Source of the DNA: Petunia secreta
Lineage: Eukaryota > Streptophyta > Magnoliopsida > Solanales > Solanaceae
NCBI GenBank assembly: GCA_029990175.1
Contig: JARKIP010000033.1
Location: forward strand, 17,529,001 to 17,593,000
Direction: 5' to 3'
DNA: 64,000 nucleotides
Below are positions 12,151-24,542 of this stretch, one piece after another. The notes beneath the pieces were generated by a model. It saw only the letters and a program-made list of their open reading frames with translations. It ran no database searches and had not been told where the DNA came from. Every line of letters begins with the position of its first letter. Position 1 is the stretch's first letter. The position numbers and the translations under genes were made by a program.

Positions 12151-13299
12151 ATATATATACTGTTTATGCATTTCTATTTTCTGTATTTTTTTTTTATATT
12201 TTGACCGCAGGATTAACAAAAACATCATTAACCATATCATCCATTCGATAATTATCATGATCATTTTTCACAAACTAACCACTCACACTGCCATAAGCAT
12301 TTTGAAAATTGTTGTTGCTGCCCCTATCATCAGACTCTCCATGATGAATCCACACAAAATAATTTGGCATAAAACCATTTCTATAAAGATGCATTTCAAA
12401 TATCTATCAAATTACGTGCTTTTATGCACTTGTATTTTTCACAAGGACACTTAATCTTCTCATTCCTTATAAATCCATTAGGTATTTTCACTCTTTTAAT
12501 AAATTCTTCAACGCCTTTTGCAAATTATATCTACAAAAAGATTACAAAATGAGATATTTAGAATAATTTATTTCATTCAAATCAATTTATAAAATAAGAT
12601 ATTTTAAGTTGTGTTACTATTTTTCTATTTACCTTGTTAAATTATTGTATTAATTTGTTAACTTAATACGTTTCGTCTTTATAATATATAGCTACAACAT
12701 TCTTTTTTCAACATTCAAATATAATTATTCAAATTATATATTTTTACAATGGTCCTAACAAAGTTCAGTCCGTTTAGACTTAGCAGCATTCTCATTTCAC
12801 TTACTCATAAAACAAGTTTTTGATTGATGCATAGAATATAGTTCTTTCATGAAACGTTTTTAGACAAACGAGTTTCTTGACATCAAGAGTGCTATCATTT
12901 TTAAGCACATTTTCACTTCTACTTGCTATAATAAACTCAGTTACCATAATTGACTTTTAAGTAACATGATGATGCAATTAACTTTTTACAATATAAGGCC
13001 TAAGGATATCCAAGTTAAACCCGTAAATAGTAGTATAAATTAAATTTGGACAAATATTAGGGTTGTCCAATTATGAAAAGGTTTGATTAAGAATTTGGCA
13101 TTTAAATTTATTTCTTGAAATAAAGAAATATATACAAATAGTAACTTTTAAGGAAAAAAACAATAATTGGTAAATATTTTAATTATAAAGCATCAATTAT
13201 GAAATTTCATTAACATATCACGAGCATATTGTTTGTTCAACAAAACTAAGACCCACATCTCATCTGTCACATGACCCATTTTGCACCAAACATGAAAAG
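12151..13299. other. AT-rich intergenic stretch, nothing recognised
   Basis: No open frame with recognisable protein content, no TIR pair and no tandem array stand out. Confidence 0.5.
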
Positions 13300-13676
13300 A
13301 TTGTTTGGATGGTGGTAGCTCATTGTATCATATTGTATTGTTATCATGAGTACAACGTTTGTCTTGATTGTTACTCTAATTATTATTGTATTGTATCGTT
13401 AAATTCATGGTTATGTAACCACAAAAACTGTTACTTTATGTAACAACCGATTTGGTGGGATCACGTCATTACCTATTTTTATTTTCCATCATGTCCTCAC
13501 TTATTATTTAGTATTCTCATTTTACCTTTTACCTTATATTCACTTATTAAACTACGGTAAACAGTACAACATATCCAAACATTGTATAACACAATACCAT
13601 ATAGTACGATATGATAAGATACAATATAATACAATATAATATATTATGAAATGATGGGTAACAGCCATCCAAACGA
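13300..13676. mobile_element. MITE with TTGTTTGGATGG-type terminal inverted repeats
   Basis: The left end reads TTGTTTGGATGGTGG and the right end is the reverse complement of TTCGTTTGGATGGCTG. The interior is rich in TATTGTAT and ATACAATATA, itself inverted. A second copy of the family lies at 15793-16235. I could not settle the target-site duplication, so the superfamily (hAT or other) is open. Confidence 0.6.
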
Positions 13677-13689
13677 AGTGGAAATTAAC

Positions 13690-14232
13690 TACACATAAAA
13701 CCAAACAAAAAAATCTGAAAAAAATAAAAAACTTACCTATACAGTCCGCTCCACACTGCTGCCGGAGCTGGCTGACCCCGGTGAGTGAGTAGTTGTCCTG
13801 ATCAATGGAGAAAAAAGGATAAAAAAATGGGGGTTAGGGTTCACAACTTGATGAAAAAATGAAAAAAAAAATATAAGGAGACTTACCAATTTTGATGGAG
13901 GATGGATGTGTTATATATTGCCTACAAAATAGAAATTGGGAATGGGAGTGGACAGATATGTGGAGAAATTGGAATTTGGGGAAAGAAGAAATGAGTTGAA
14001 AGAGAGAGTGAAATGTTATGGGAAAAAATGGGTATGTTAATTAAAATGAGGTATCCGATCGAATTGGTCAGACAAATAAAAAAAATTAATTCAAATTATA
14101 TTAACCGACCGAGTCGGTTGGACAATATAAAAAAAAATTCAAACGAGTAACCGACAGATTTGGTCGGAAGCTACCGGCTATTGGTATTCGGTCAGAACAC
14201 AGCGGTCGGAAAAGGCCGATTTTCTGGTAGTG
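13690..14232 (-). mobile_element. CACTA (En/Spm) transposon terminus, truncated
   Basis: On the minus strand the sequence starts at 14232 with CACTACCAGAAAATCGGCC, a CACTA-type terminus. Subterminal CCGACCGAGTCGGTT-like repeats follow (14050-14210), a known feature of CACTA ends. The inner part to about 13690 has exon/intron-like junctions (for example CTTACC at 13732 and 13883). I find no opposite CACTA end upstream, so this is a terminal fragment or a solo end. The inner boundary is a guess. Confidence 0.6.
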
Positions 14233-14567
14233 TTATTTTAGCTAAACTTAGCCGTCAATGTGTATGAATATGATTAGTTGGTTTAATTCCTTCTTAAATT
14301 TATGTCGACTAATCATTATTTATAACTTTTACTTAGCGTAGAACAACAAATGATAATCAAATATCTTTTTGAAAATGCATAAGAATGTGAGTTTAGCGGT
14401 GGATAACAACCTCAATATTTAGCAGTGTTTTAACTTCCTATTAATACACTATAAGTTATATGCGTCGTCAGTGTAAAGTTGTTTTACACCCTCAAGTAAC
14501 ATTGACCTGCTATAGTAGGTAATCAATATTTTTTTAATCTTTTTCTTTTCTAATATTTAAACACTTA

Positions 14568-14826
14568 CTCCCTCCGTTCTACAATGGATGACATGTTTCA
14601 GATATCGAGAGTCAAACGAGTTTATTTTTGACCGTAATATTTTCATATGTCTTTTAAATATTTTGAATTATTAATTATTGTGACTTATAGTAATTCTTAT
14701 GTAGTTTCCAAATATATAAATATCATTTGAAAAAAATTAAAAATTATATGTTTAAATTCGCGGTCAAAATGAACTCTTTTGACTCTAAAAATCCGAAACA
14801 TGTCATCCATTTTGGAACGGAATGAG
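14568..14826. mobile_element. Stowaway (Tc1/mariner) MITE
   Basis: It starts CTCCCTCCGTTCTACAATGG after TA and ends in the inverted counterpart (CCATTTTGGAACGGAATGAG). The arms share ATGGATGACATGTTTC in inverted orientation. The right TA is displaced by two bases, suggesting an old insertion. Confidence 0.8.
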
Positions 14827-15300
14827 TGTTATTTTTTTTCTCTCCCCCGTCAAATACACGCCCTCCTCAATGTCACTTCCTCCTCATCCTCAATCTAAAA
14901 TTCTCTATATCTTTCCATTTATTTTCTATGGCTCCTTCTACCATTCTCTGCCTCTCCCTCTTCTTCAAACCATCTCTTGCGTCTCTCTTTCTTGGAGAAG
15001 GTGTTTCCCATGTCTCTTCCATATAAGTAATATGATTATAATCAGAGGATTACAAATTAAACATTAATTTTATTCCTCCAACATAGAATATTGTGAGATA
15101 TATTTTAGCAACGAGGAGGAGTATAGAGACCAGTACTTTTAACTCTCACAATCAACTCTTGTACAGATCTGTTCTTATAAGTCAAGACTACAGCAAAAAT
15201 AGAATTCTTCATGTTAAGTCCTCACTGTCTCATTTCTATTCTACATTATAATGAAGAAATCAAGTCACCTGCAATTCTAATAGTTTAACCATTGAAGAAT

Positions 15301-16932
15301 GGGTTAATTTTACCCGTGGTCACTGAACTATTGTTTCATTACCACAAAGCCACTTTTGTTTCATTTGTTACCCAAAAGTCACTCAACTTTGCTCCGGTCT
15401 ACAACAAAGTCACTCAAGCCGGATTTTGTTTAAAACTTGTCGGAAAAATGATGTGGCATCATTAATTAAATATAATTTTCTTAATTAATTTTTCATCTAT
15501 TAATCTAATTCATTAACCCATTATTTTTATTCTACCCAGCCCAAACACATTTCACTATGTCATCGTCGGGCATAAACATTTCATACCGATGTCATTTCTC
15601 TTTGCTTCTATTTCGTATTGAATTAATTAGTTAATCAAATTGAGTAATGTTGCAAATTGGTTATGCAAAAAGAGAAAATGAGAACGGGAAATGAATAAAA
15701 ATGAACGAGTTTAGATCAGTTTGGTTCGATTTTTTATTTATGAAATCAAACTAGTTATGTCTATTTTTTAAAATTTTAAAACCAAAATAACAGCTCGTTT
15801 GGACTGTTGTTATGTATATGGTTTCATAATGAATCTATTGTATTGTACTTTATGTTTTGTTGAGTTCAACGTTTTGATAGATTATATTGTTTGCATTCGT
15901 TTCATGATATAACATACTAGTAAATAAATGAATAATGAATTTACAATATTGCCAAGAAAATAATAAGATACGGGATATAGTTAATATAAAAAATATAAGA
16001 TAAATGGTAATATATGAGAATATTAAGGGGAAGAAGAGAGAAAAAAGACACGGTAACGATGCGATAACACCAAATCGGTCGTTACATAAAATGGGCTTTG
16101 CATCGTTATGTAACGACTGACTAACGATACGATACAATAAAATTTTAAAGTAACAATTAATATAAATATTATTTTATAGTAACAGTATAGTAACAGTACG
16201 ATACGGTACAACTGATAACAACCATCCAAACAAGCTAATACCAAACAAACTCGAATTTCTGTTTTTGGTTTTTCTCAGTTTTTTTTTTCTTACAATTTTT
16301 CTGGTTCATTCGATTTTTGCTTGGTACCCCAGCGATTATATGGTAGATAATATTTATCAAATTTCAAAATTTTCACTCATAAAATAGTTATTTGTATATC
16401 TTCATGTAAGATATGACATTCTAATTTATAGGTTTGTCCTTGCTTTTGCTTACTGCATTAAAAAATAATTGACACACAGATATAAAGCCTTAAAAAATGA
16501 CGTACCTGACTATAATACAATAACAATAACAACTCAGTATATCTCAGTTGGAAATTAACTGAAGATTATTTTTTTTGAAATGTCATGTTAACCTAGATTG
16601 TCCTGTTAATCTTCAGTTAGTTGAAATATATTTCTAATGTGGCTCTCTGGCATAATGTGGCAAAAAAAAAAAGGTGTGAAATGGATTTGGATTGGGTAGA
16701 AAAAGAATAATGGGTTAAGAAATTATATTAATAGATGAAAAATTAATTAAGAAAATTATCTTTAATTAATGATGCCACATCATTTTTCCGGCAAGTTTTA
16801 AACAAAATCCGGCTTGAGTGACTTTGTTGTAGTCCGGAGCAAAGTTGAGTAACTTTTGAGTAACAAATGAAACAAAAGTAACTTTGTGGTAATGAAACAA
16901 TAGTTCAGTGACCACCGGTGAAATATATCCTG
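15301..16932. mobile_element. Element with about 240-bp terminal inverted repeats
   Basis: 15301-15545 and 16690-16932 are inverted copies, sharing GTGGTCACTGAACTATTG, AACAAAGTCACTCAAGCCGG and ATGATGTGGCATCATTAATT. GAAGAAT flanks both ends (15294-15300 and 16933-16939), a candidate 7-bp direct repeat, perhaps a decayed 9-bp MULE duplication. The interior has no transposase and carries another MITE at 15793-16235. Transcribed, the arms would make a long hairpin. Confidence 0.75.
15793..16235. mobile_element. Nested MITE, same family as 13300-13676
   Basis: The ends are GCTCGTTTGGACTGTTGTTA and the reverse complement of GCTTGTTTGGATGGTTGTTA. It lies between the long inverted repeats of 15301-16932. 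Short open frames inside are AT-rich noise. I could not resolve a target duplication. Confidence 0.6.
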
Positions 16933-17055
16933 GAAGAATTAGTTTACTGATTTGATGATGAAGTGCGAGTAAACAAAGATATTATGAGACCTAAATAATG
17001 TCAAAAAGGAAAATATAGATGAAGTGAGAGAATAATCCGCTGGCCTTTAATATAA

Positions 17056-19066
17056 CTAGTCTCTGGGTACGCGTTTCACGCGTGTATTACGTCAATTATT
17101 AGTCAAAATTTTAAATAATCAATTAAACAAATAACTGCAAATTACTTTAAGAGATGCAGCGGGAGAAGTGATCTACAACCATAGAGAGGAAAAAAAAAGA
17201 CAATTATTAGAACTTTTGTATATTTTCAAGAAGAAATAGATCTGAACTATTATTTTGGGGGATTAGTATACCAATTAGCCTCATAACGAATCAACCATGC
17301 ACAAATCAAATTACAATAAAATAAACTATTAAAGTAATTACCATAAAAGTAACTAATTTCAAGTCAAATACAATTGGGAGAACAACAAAACGTATTAGAC
17401 ACAATTTCTTCTGAAAAAGAAGTGCTAATTATTAGGCAAGGTCCTAAAACTTTGACTTTAAAGGCTCCTAATATTTCTGAACAAGGTTAGTATGGTAAGT
17501 CAGGAAAATCCAATTAGGTTAGAAACAAATAGCTATATTTATGTATAAAAATAGTTTTTTAATGAACTTTTAATATATTAATTAAAAGTCTATAATAGAA
17601 TCAAACGTCTCAACACCAATTTTTGTATAAATAAAAGATTAACAAATAAACTTAAAAAAGTTTTTATACTACGTGTTCATGAAAGAGAACTTGAAACTTG
17701 TGATGATAGAGAATTAAAGAAGGTGAAAAATTTCCTGTTGAAGGAATTCGTTCCCATCTCATACTAACTGCAAGCATGCAATTTCTTGATTGATCATATT
17801 AACAAAGGTATAATATCATTAACTATCTAAAGAAAACAAATATGAGTACGATTAGTGTATAAAGAGTCAAAATAGATACTGGGAGTTAAAAATATGCTTA
17901 ATTAGTTTGAAGGAAACCAACCTACAATTCATTCATTGTACGTGTCTGATCTTTCATTCAACCTATCACTCACTAACCAAAAAAAAAAAAAAAAAAAAAG
18001 ATCTAACCAGATGCGTAGAAAAACAAAGTTAGACTAGACGGTTATCCTTCATCGACTGAATATTAACCTCACTGAAATAAAGAAGACAATATGCATATAC
18101 TAAGAGATAAATGAAAACATATAAAGCACATATACCTTCCATGACGATTCTGATAATTCTTTGATTCACGCACAAGTTTCTGAAAAAAAAAAGAACGACA
18201 AAGTTTAGGTTAACTATGTTTTTATTCTAGTGGGACAATAACTGGTTAATATAGACGAGAGTTTAACCAGGAAAGCTCCAATTTAATTTGAAGGAATCTC
18301 AAACTCTTTTTAAATACTTTTATAATTATTAAATAACCAAAAGTATACAAAAGTCCTACTTAACTGACATATATGCTTGTAGTTTTTAGTTTGGCAAATA
18401 AAGCCCCAAAATATATTGGCCTGGGGTTATAAAACTTACCTAATTACTTATAAAATTTGTATTTTTATTGGGATAGAATTGCTAAGTAATACTCCCTCCG
18501 TCCCAAATTAGTTGACACTTTCAACTATTGCACGCCCATTAAGAAAATCAATAAATAGGGTATACATTTTACTATGTTACCCTTATTTAATATATGACTA
18601 TTAAATACTTTTTGAGAATACCATTAATAATTGAGGGTATAGTTGGAAATAATTGACAAACATAGTCTTGAAATCCTAAAGCGTCAACTATTTTGGGACA
18701 AATAAATCTTGCTAAAGCGTCAACTAATTTGGGACGGAGGGAGTATATACTTGGTATAGAATTGCAGCGAGATATTTCCTAAGAGTTCTACCTCTGGAGC
18801 AAAACCTAGAATTTAGGTTGTTGAGTTAGAATGTGAATAAGTTTAGTAAGATAAGCTTACTGATAAAGCCGAATGACAGGAACGAATAGGATTGGGTTGA
18901 TTGAATATCTCTAATTAAATGTGTGTTCATTAAATTAAAATTAAAATGATAAAAAATATAAAAAAATACTAAATGACAATTTTGTCTGTTGTAGAATCTT
19001 TTAATGAAGGGCAAAAAGTTCAATCAATATTTTCTAAGGCCCTTCATGCTTTTAATATAGTATAGA
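17056..19066 (-). mobile_element. Non-autonomous Helitron, about 2.0 kb
   Basis: On the minus strand it begins at 19066 with TCTATACTATATTAAAAGC, preceded by A. It ends at 17056 with CTAG followed by T. A hairpin (ACGCG, TGAAA, CGCGT) lies nine to ten bases before the terminal CTAG. TC at the 5' end, a 3' hairpin plus CTRR, and insertion between A and T without duplication are the recognised Helitron signature. No Rep/helicase is encoded. A poly-A run is at 17981-17999. A Stowaway (18492-18743) inserted later. A second TTAATATAGTATAGAT copy just right of the 5' end hints at another Helitron end or a tandem insertion. Confidence 0.72.
18492..18743. mobile_element. Stowaway MITE inside the Helitron
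   Basis: It starts CTCCCTCCGTCCCAAATTAG and ends CTAATTTGGGACGGAGGGAG, with TA duplicated on both sides (18490-18491, 18744-18745). The inverted arms share AGTTGACGCTTT-like sequence. Confidence 0.92.
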
Positions 19067-19263
19067 TTTAATATAGTATAGATATAGATTTAGTAAGGAG
19101 TATATAAAAAAGGCATAATTTATACAACTACCTCTAAAATTACATGATAGTGTAAAATATTTTGTAGATCAAGTGCATATAACTTAACTATTACCCACTT
19201 CAGGTGTGTATGGGTGTGTTCTGAGGGGAGGAGCTGTAGGAAAACGCACCATCAGCACCAAAG

Positions 19264-19746
19264 TGGCTAATTTATGTAAGCAAATCCAGGTGATAAAAAC
19301 CAATGGTCTGATTCAGCGAAGAATGGGACATTAACAAGTTCAAACAAAGAACTTGCATGTCAGCAACCAACCAAGTGATTGGAGGAGAAATCATGACATG
19401 CTTTCCAACAAGTTCATCAACATGAGTTGAAAACACATTTATAAGACCTTCCAAGAATGGGAAAGAATTAATCTTTCAATCAAACTCCAATGGAACACCA
19501 TCACCAATAGTTACATAACGTGTATCTAGTCCAGATTCACGAGCTTTCACGAAAATATTTGTGTTGGTGTTATCGGGATCTGATGTGCGTTTTAATTTGG
19601 AAATCAATGAATTCAGGGCTGACAAAGGTAATGATGAAGTCTGTTGAAGCAAGTTTTAAGGCAAGATGAATTGTATGGTTGATTATATGGACTTGGAAAG
19701 GACATGGAATCGCCATGGCGTGAGACTTTTGGTTGCATTCTACCAT
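19264..19746 (-). pseudogene. UGT86-like exon 1 fragment
   Basis: The minus strand begins ATG at 19746 and encodes the UGT N-terminus, with KSHAMAIPCPFQVH aligned to the intact gene's KPHAIVIPCPFQGH. The catalytic GH pair has become VH. A frame change and stops follow near 19590 and 19475. Recognisable pieces continue as ARESGLDTRYVTIGDGVPLEFD, FSTHVDELVG and LVNVPFFAES, then similarity stops near 19264. No exon 2 follows, so the unit was truncated. It lies just downstream of the intact gene in the same orientation, which suggests an old tandem duplication. Confidence 0.85.
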
Positions 19747-20091
19747 TTATGTGGTGCTTTAATGGGATTCAGGATTCGAATCCCCCACTCCCCCTTCCCG
19801 TTCTCAGGATTGTCATAAGAAAATTCTAAAAGATAGGGGGTGTGCTTTTATGATGGGCTGTCTATTTATATGGAGTATCTTGAAGAGTAAGGCTTTCTAA
19901 GAATATGGAGCGTGAGAATGCTCAACCAAAAACTAGCTCCATATATAGAGACATAGTGAAAATTGTCAGGATCATAAACGGACATAATTTGTCTATTTAA
20001 TTCCGTCAACTGATGTAAGACATTCTAACCCCTAAAGAAGATAAGACATCCTTTCAATCAATGCAAGTCACTCTAACAAGTTCATTGTTTT

Positions 20092-20139
20092 TTATATATT
20101 TTATGGCGTTGATTGTTATATATTTTATGGCGTTGATTG
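20092..20139. repeat. 24-bp tandem duplication
   Basis: TTATATATTTTATGGCGTTG plus four bases is repeated exactly twice, downstream of the UGT stop codon. Confidence 0.9.
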
Positions 20140-20374
20140 TAGTTGTTCTCTTTGGTTTGAGCCCTTCTGCAACAACAGAGATGTGGAAGCTTCTGATTCA
20201 CTGTTCCATTTAAATTAAAAGCAGACGAAGAAGTGTGCGACAATAAGTGAAGATAGAGTCAAAAATATGTTCTAGCATTTATATTACTTTTAACTCGAAA
20301 CACAGATCATCTAAACGAAACCCATGGGACATTCAAGGCTGTTTGCAGGCACCCAAAAAGGTACTGATGAAAAT

Positions 20375-23300
20375 TTAGTTATGAGGAAGAGCTATTCTTG
20401 TTTTGGCCATCACATCTTGAACAAATGAGTCAAAGTTTTTCTCTGAACTTCCAGTTTCCATTGTCTTTTTGACTTCCTTGGCAGCTTTCCTCAACCCTTG
20501 AGAATTTTCTTCACTCATCAAAAACTTTATTTTTTCTGCTACTTCCTCCTTTGTGATAATTGATTTATTATTATCACAAAGATTAATCCCAATTTTCCAA
20601 TCATCGACCACCAACTTACGATTAGTTTGTTGATCAACAGCTAATGGATAACATATCATTGGAACATTTTCCCATACACTTTCCAAAATTGAATTCCATC
20701 CACAATGCGTCAAAAATCCTCCAATTGATGGATGTGACAACACATTTTGTTGATTGCACCACGGTACGACCAATCCTCGATCTACGTTTTCTTGGAATCC
20801 AACTGGCAAAATATCAGTTTCATTCGTATTAGCCAAATCAGGCCTAAGTACCCATATAAAGTTCACTTTGCTAAGCAATAGGCCTTGTGCAAATTCCATA
20901 ATATCTTCTTTACTTGAACGAAACAAGCTACCAAGTGAGAAGTATAACACTGAGGATTTAGGCTTACTATTAAGCCATTCCAAGCAATCTGACTCTGGCC
21001 ACAAACTTTTGCAAAATGTGAGACTAGTCGATAAATTAACTTGAAAAATTGGACCAATAGCATAAAAGAGTTGTTTTTCTTGGAGTGCTGAAATTACTTT
21101 GGATTCAAGCTCTTGCACTGTGTTGCAAATTATAATGTCTGATTTCTTGGCATCTTCCATACCTTTGTGGGCAGTTTGTTGAAAGATAGTGTTTGTCTCT
21201 GTTGTTTGCCAGTATGAAGGTAAGTCACTTGGCTCAATAGCTGAAACTCCAGGTATGTAGTCTATGGTATCCTTTCGGTTATCTGTGAAATAGTAGCAAA
21301 AGTTAGCATATTCAACATCATTATGAAGTAAATTAAAACATGCTCGGGTTTGACTAACCTAATTTATTAGTGTATCACATGTTGCAGATAACCTAATTTA
21401 TCTGGTTTCGAAACTCACTTATTTTTTAATTACATGTAGTTATCTTTAAACCAATTTGATAATGTAAATCTCACATTGTGGATGTATAAAATTTAAACTC
21501 GTGAAATAGTCTTCCTGTATGGCCAATAAATGTCGAAGAATCTAGGCTATTACTTTCCAAGAAAAGAGAGGACAAGATAAATTTTGCTTGATCATACACT
21601 TTTTGAAGTAATGCAGCACATTCTTACAAACTAATTAAGGACAAATGACGTACATGAACATGAATGTTCAAATGATTATACAGAAGTACGACTACTACAG
21701 CTTTTCATCCTCTAATGGATTTAAAGGACACAGAAAAATGAAACAAGTAAAAAATGTAAAGTTCGGTATTATGTATAAACGATTTAAAGAAGTATTACTA
21801 TATGTTACTGAACTACTATTACCCAATTGATGATGAATTAAACACTTGAACCCTTAACAGTAGAACAAATATTAGAATGGTTAGCATGTAGACCAATATA
21901 GATACCAATCATACCATGCATGTAATCATTTGGTTAGTAATCTAAAAAATAGAGAAGTTACCTGATGCACCAGGTTAAACTAAACAGATTTTATATAAGT
22001 GAGCATAAGTTAAATCTCTGTTTTAAAAAGACAGTTTTGGGACTCGCCCCGGGGTGGGGCACTTACAAAACGTCCTGAGACTCTCGGGCGGGACTTAGAT
22101 CCGTGAGGCTTATGCCTCGAGCGCCCGACGGTGCGCACAGAGCACGTCCAATGCCCAACGCTCGGGACTCGCCTTATAGAACCTATGCAAATGATCTGTC
22201 CAATTCCCTAATTAAGATTATTCATCCACAATTTTCTTTAAAAATAAAGTTATATTCATCTATAGAAATTCAAAAATTGAATGTAGCTCAATTAACGAGA
22301 CATAATATTACATGTATTATAATTGAGAATATCATGAGGGTGAATATCATACGTATACTTAATCTGAAAATGGATCGTCGATGTTTATATCATCACTTGT
22401 TATTGGTCTTCATGTTTTATTTCCGTCACTCAAAATTGTTAGACTTCAATTATTTTACAACTTAGAAGCAATTTTATATTTATCAATGAAGAATTAATGT
22501 TTTAAATTATAATAGTAATAAATTTTATTGTTTATTCACTTTTTATAGTAACAACTTTTAATTTTTAATTGTTTGAAAGTTAAAGCCTTATGGTTTATTT
22601 GTATCTTATAAAAACTGTAACATTATTCAATTTCTTACCATTGTTAAAAATGTTAGATATTTTGTTGCTATAATCTTTTTTTTTTTATTTTTAATTTTCT
22701 TAATTTTTATGTACTTTTGATTTTTTTGGCTCATTATGCTATTTTATTAATTCAAAATTAATTAAAAAGTATGATACATGGAACTTACGCCCCATGTCTC
22801 GGAGCTTGCGCCTCGCCCCATTGTAAGTAAAATGCTTCGCCTTGCGCCCCACCTTTTAAAACATTGAGTTAAATCCTATTTTCAAAGAGAGAGGGTATAG
22901 AATGAAACTTACCATGTGAACCAAAATGACCATTTCTCAACAGAAGGTCCTGATGATAGTCTATAGTAAATACCAAAGCAGGTTCAGTGAAGAATGAAAC
23001 ACTAACAAGATCATACTTCTTTGCAATTGCTGTCCCCCAAGCCAAGAAAGTGTCAACAATCAAACATGTTGGCCTAGGATTTTCCAATTCTACTAACGTC
23101 CCAACAGTTTCATCAACATGAGCTGGGCAACTGAGCAAAAATGCTTCCAAGAATCTATCATTATTCGATTCGGAAAATCGATCGAATTCTAAGGGAAAAC
23201 CATCATTGACTGTTTGATAACGAATGTCAAGGCCAGATTCACGAGATTTTGCAAATATATCAGTTGTTGAGTTTTGGTCTAGTAGTTGTGCTTTGGTCAT

Positions 23301-23447
23301 TTGGGCATGAGTGTAATCAGTGTTGACAAATGTTACTGTAAAGCCTTTTGTTGCAAGCTTTATTGAAAGGTAAATAGTAGGATTTAAGTGGCCTTGGAAA
23401 GGGCATGGAATTACTATTGCATGAGGCTTTTGGCTGCTTTTTGCCAT
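20375..23447 (-). CDS. UDP-glycosyltransferase, UGT86A-like, two exons, intact
   Basis: Exon 1 is 22913-23447 and exon 2 is 20375-21282, giving 480 residues, normal for plant family-1 glycosyltransferases (450-500). The donor reads CATG/GTAAGT and the acceptor TTTCACAG/AT. The split codon encodes Asp179 and the frame is open throughout. Such enzymes move a sugar from UDP-sugar to small acceptors in the cytosol. Seen directly: His20 in PFQGH (catalytic base in this family), Asp132 in LIVDTF (its partner), and a 44-residue PSPG box from Trp353 to Gln396 with HCGWNS at 371-376 and terminal Asp395-Gln396. The N-terminal sequence, NGHFGSHDN at the splice junction and the PSPG variant WCNQ resemble the UGT86 group. 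The acceptor cannot be predicted. The 1630-bp intron carries a MITE (22017-22867). A nested 24-kb insertion begins 232 bp upstream of the ATG. Confidence 0.92.
22017..22867. mobile_element. hAT-like MITE in the UGT intron
   Basis: GTTAAATC is duplicated at 22009-22016 and 22868-22875, an 8-bp duplication typical of hAT. The ends are TCTGTTTTAAAAAG and the reverse complement of TCAATGTTTTAAAAGG. The subterminal regions are rich in GCGCC- and CGCCTTGCG-type phrases. It lacks a transposase. Its right duplication ends 37 bp from the splice donor. Confidence 0.8.
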
Positions 23448-23628
23448 CTCTTGTTTTTGCTTGTTGATATCCAGGAAACTCTTATATCTAATCAGAAAAT
23501 GAGTGGATGGGTTTTCATCACCTTAATTCACAAATGATAGCGCATATAAGTAGTACTGCTTCTTTTAATCATCCGAAATCTGAATCTCCTGACTACCCTA
23601 CTAATTTAAATTCGCAATATGTAGGATA

Positions 23629-23639
23629 ATTATATATAT
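23629..23639 (-). promoter_or_regulatory. Candidate TATA box of the UGT gene
   Basis: The minus strand reads CATATATATAATT about 187 bp before the ATG and about 40 bp from the Copia-2 insertion point. If it is the core promoter, everything further upstream has been displaced by 24 kb. CTTATATGCG near 23545 is an alternative. Confidence 0.35.
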
Positions 23640-24536
23640 GTGTTAAAGCGCTCTCTAATAGGGACGAATCTTGTATAAGTTTGGCAATATTGATGTATTT
23701 TAAAAGATACACTTGGCATTGTACAAAATATGTAATGCACATGTGCTGAAACTATTTGATAGGTGGCAAATTATTTGCTAAGTAGCAAGGTTATGTTGAC
23801 GAGTGGCAATCAAATTTGCTTAGTGGCAATATAGTTTGACATGTGGCCACACTTGTCCAAATTCTACTCATTCATTCTATCTATAAATAGCCAGGGGGAT
23901 TGGCCAACCAAACCATTCAAATAAATGTTGACACCAAATTTTGTCCCTCTTTTTTCCATAATTGGCCATAATTTAATTTAAATGTGCAATTTGATTATTT
24001 GTGCATAATTTGCATTAAAAGGCATGCATTTACGTGTGTAACCTTCTGCTTATATATTATATACTTAAATGTGGCTATATTACGTAATTTTACATCATTT
24101 AGGCTATTTGTTGAAGTGACTTTTTGTGTAAATTTGTGCATTTAAAGCATTTATTAATTATTTGTGACTATTTATATTTAATTAATATAAATTTTCTTTA
24201 TGTGTGCATTTTTGTTTTATTTGTCTTATTTTATACAATATATACATATTTATATTTTAATTATTTTGCACCTTTTAATTTAATATTGGTTCAATTTTTA
24301 TTTAAACATTACCAATTTCATCTCATAATTTAAAGTTTTATTACATTCATTTTGAACCTAGACTAAATTCTAACCAAACACATCCCTTACAAAAACCATG
24401 TCCAAGTTCATCCCCCCAAATCCTCATTCTAAATCCCTAAAATCCCTCCCAAAACTATCTCCTAATCTTTTCCCTTAATTCCCATAATCCCTACAATTAT
24501 TCCCCTAAAATCTCCTAATTTTCTCTTCCAAAATTC

Positions 24537-24542
24537 TATAAA
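24537..24542 (+). promoter_or_regulatory. Candidate LTR TATA box
   Basis: TATAAA lies in TTCTATAAACACTATACCC, with the same sequence at 32599-32604 in the other LTR. Position and conservation fit the U3/R promoter, and the CACA-rich stretch after it would be the transcribed leader. Confidence 0.5.

Noticed and set aside
22103..22465. 120-codon frame in the UGT intron
   Set aside because: It lies inside the hAT-like MITE and antisense to the gene, with no protein similarity that I recognise.
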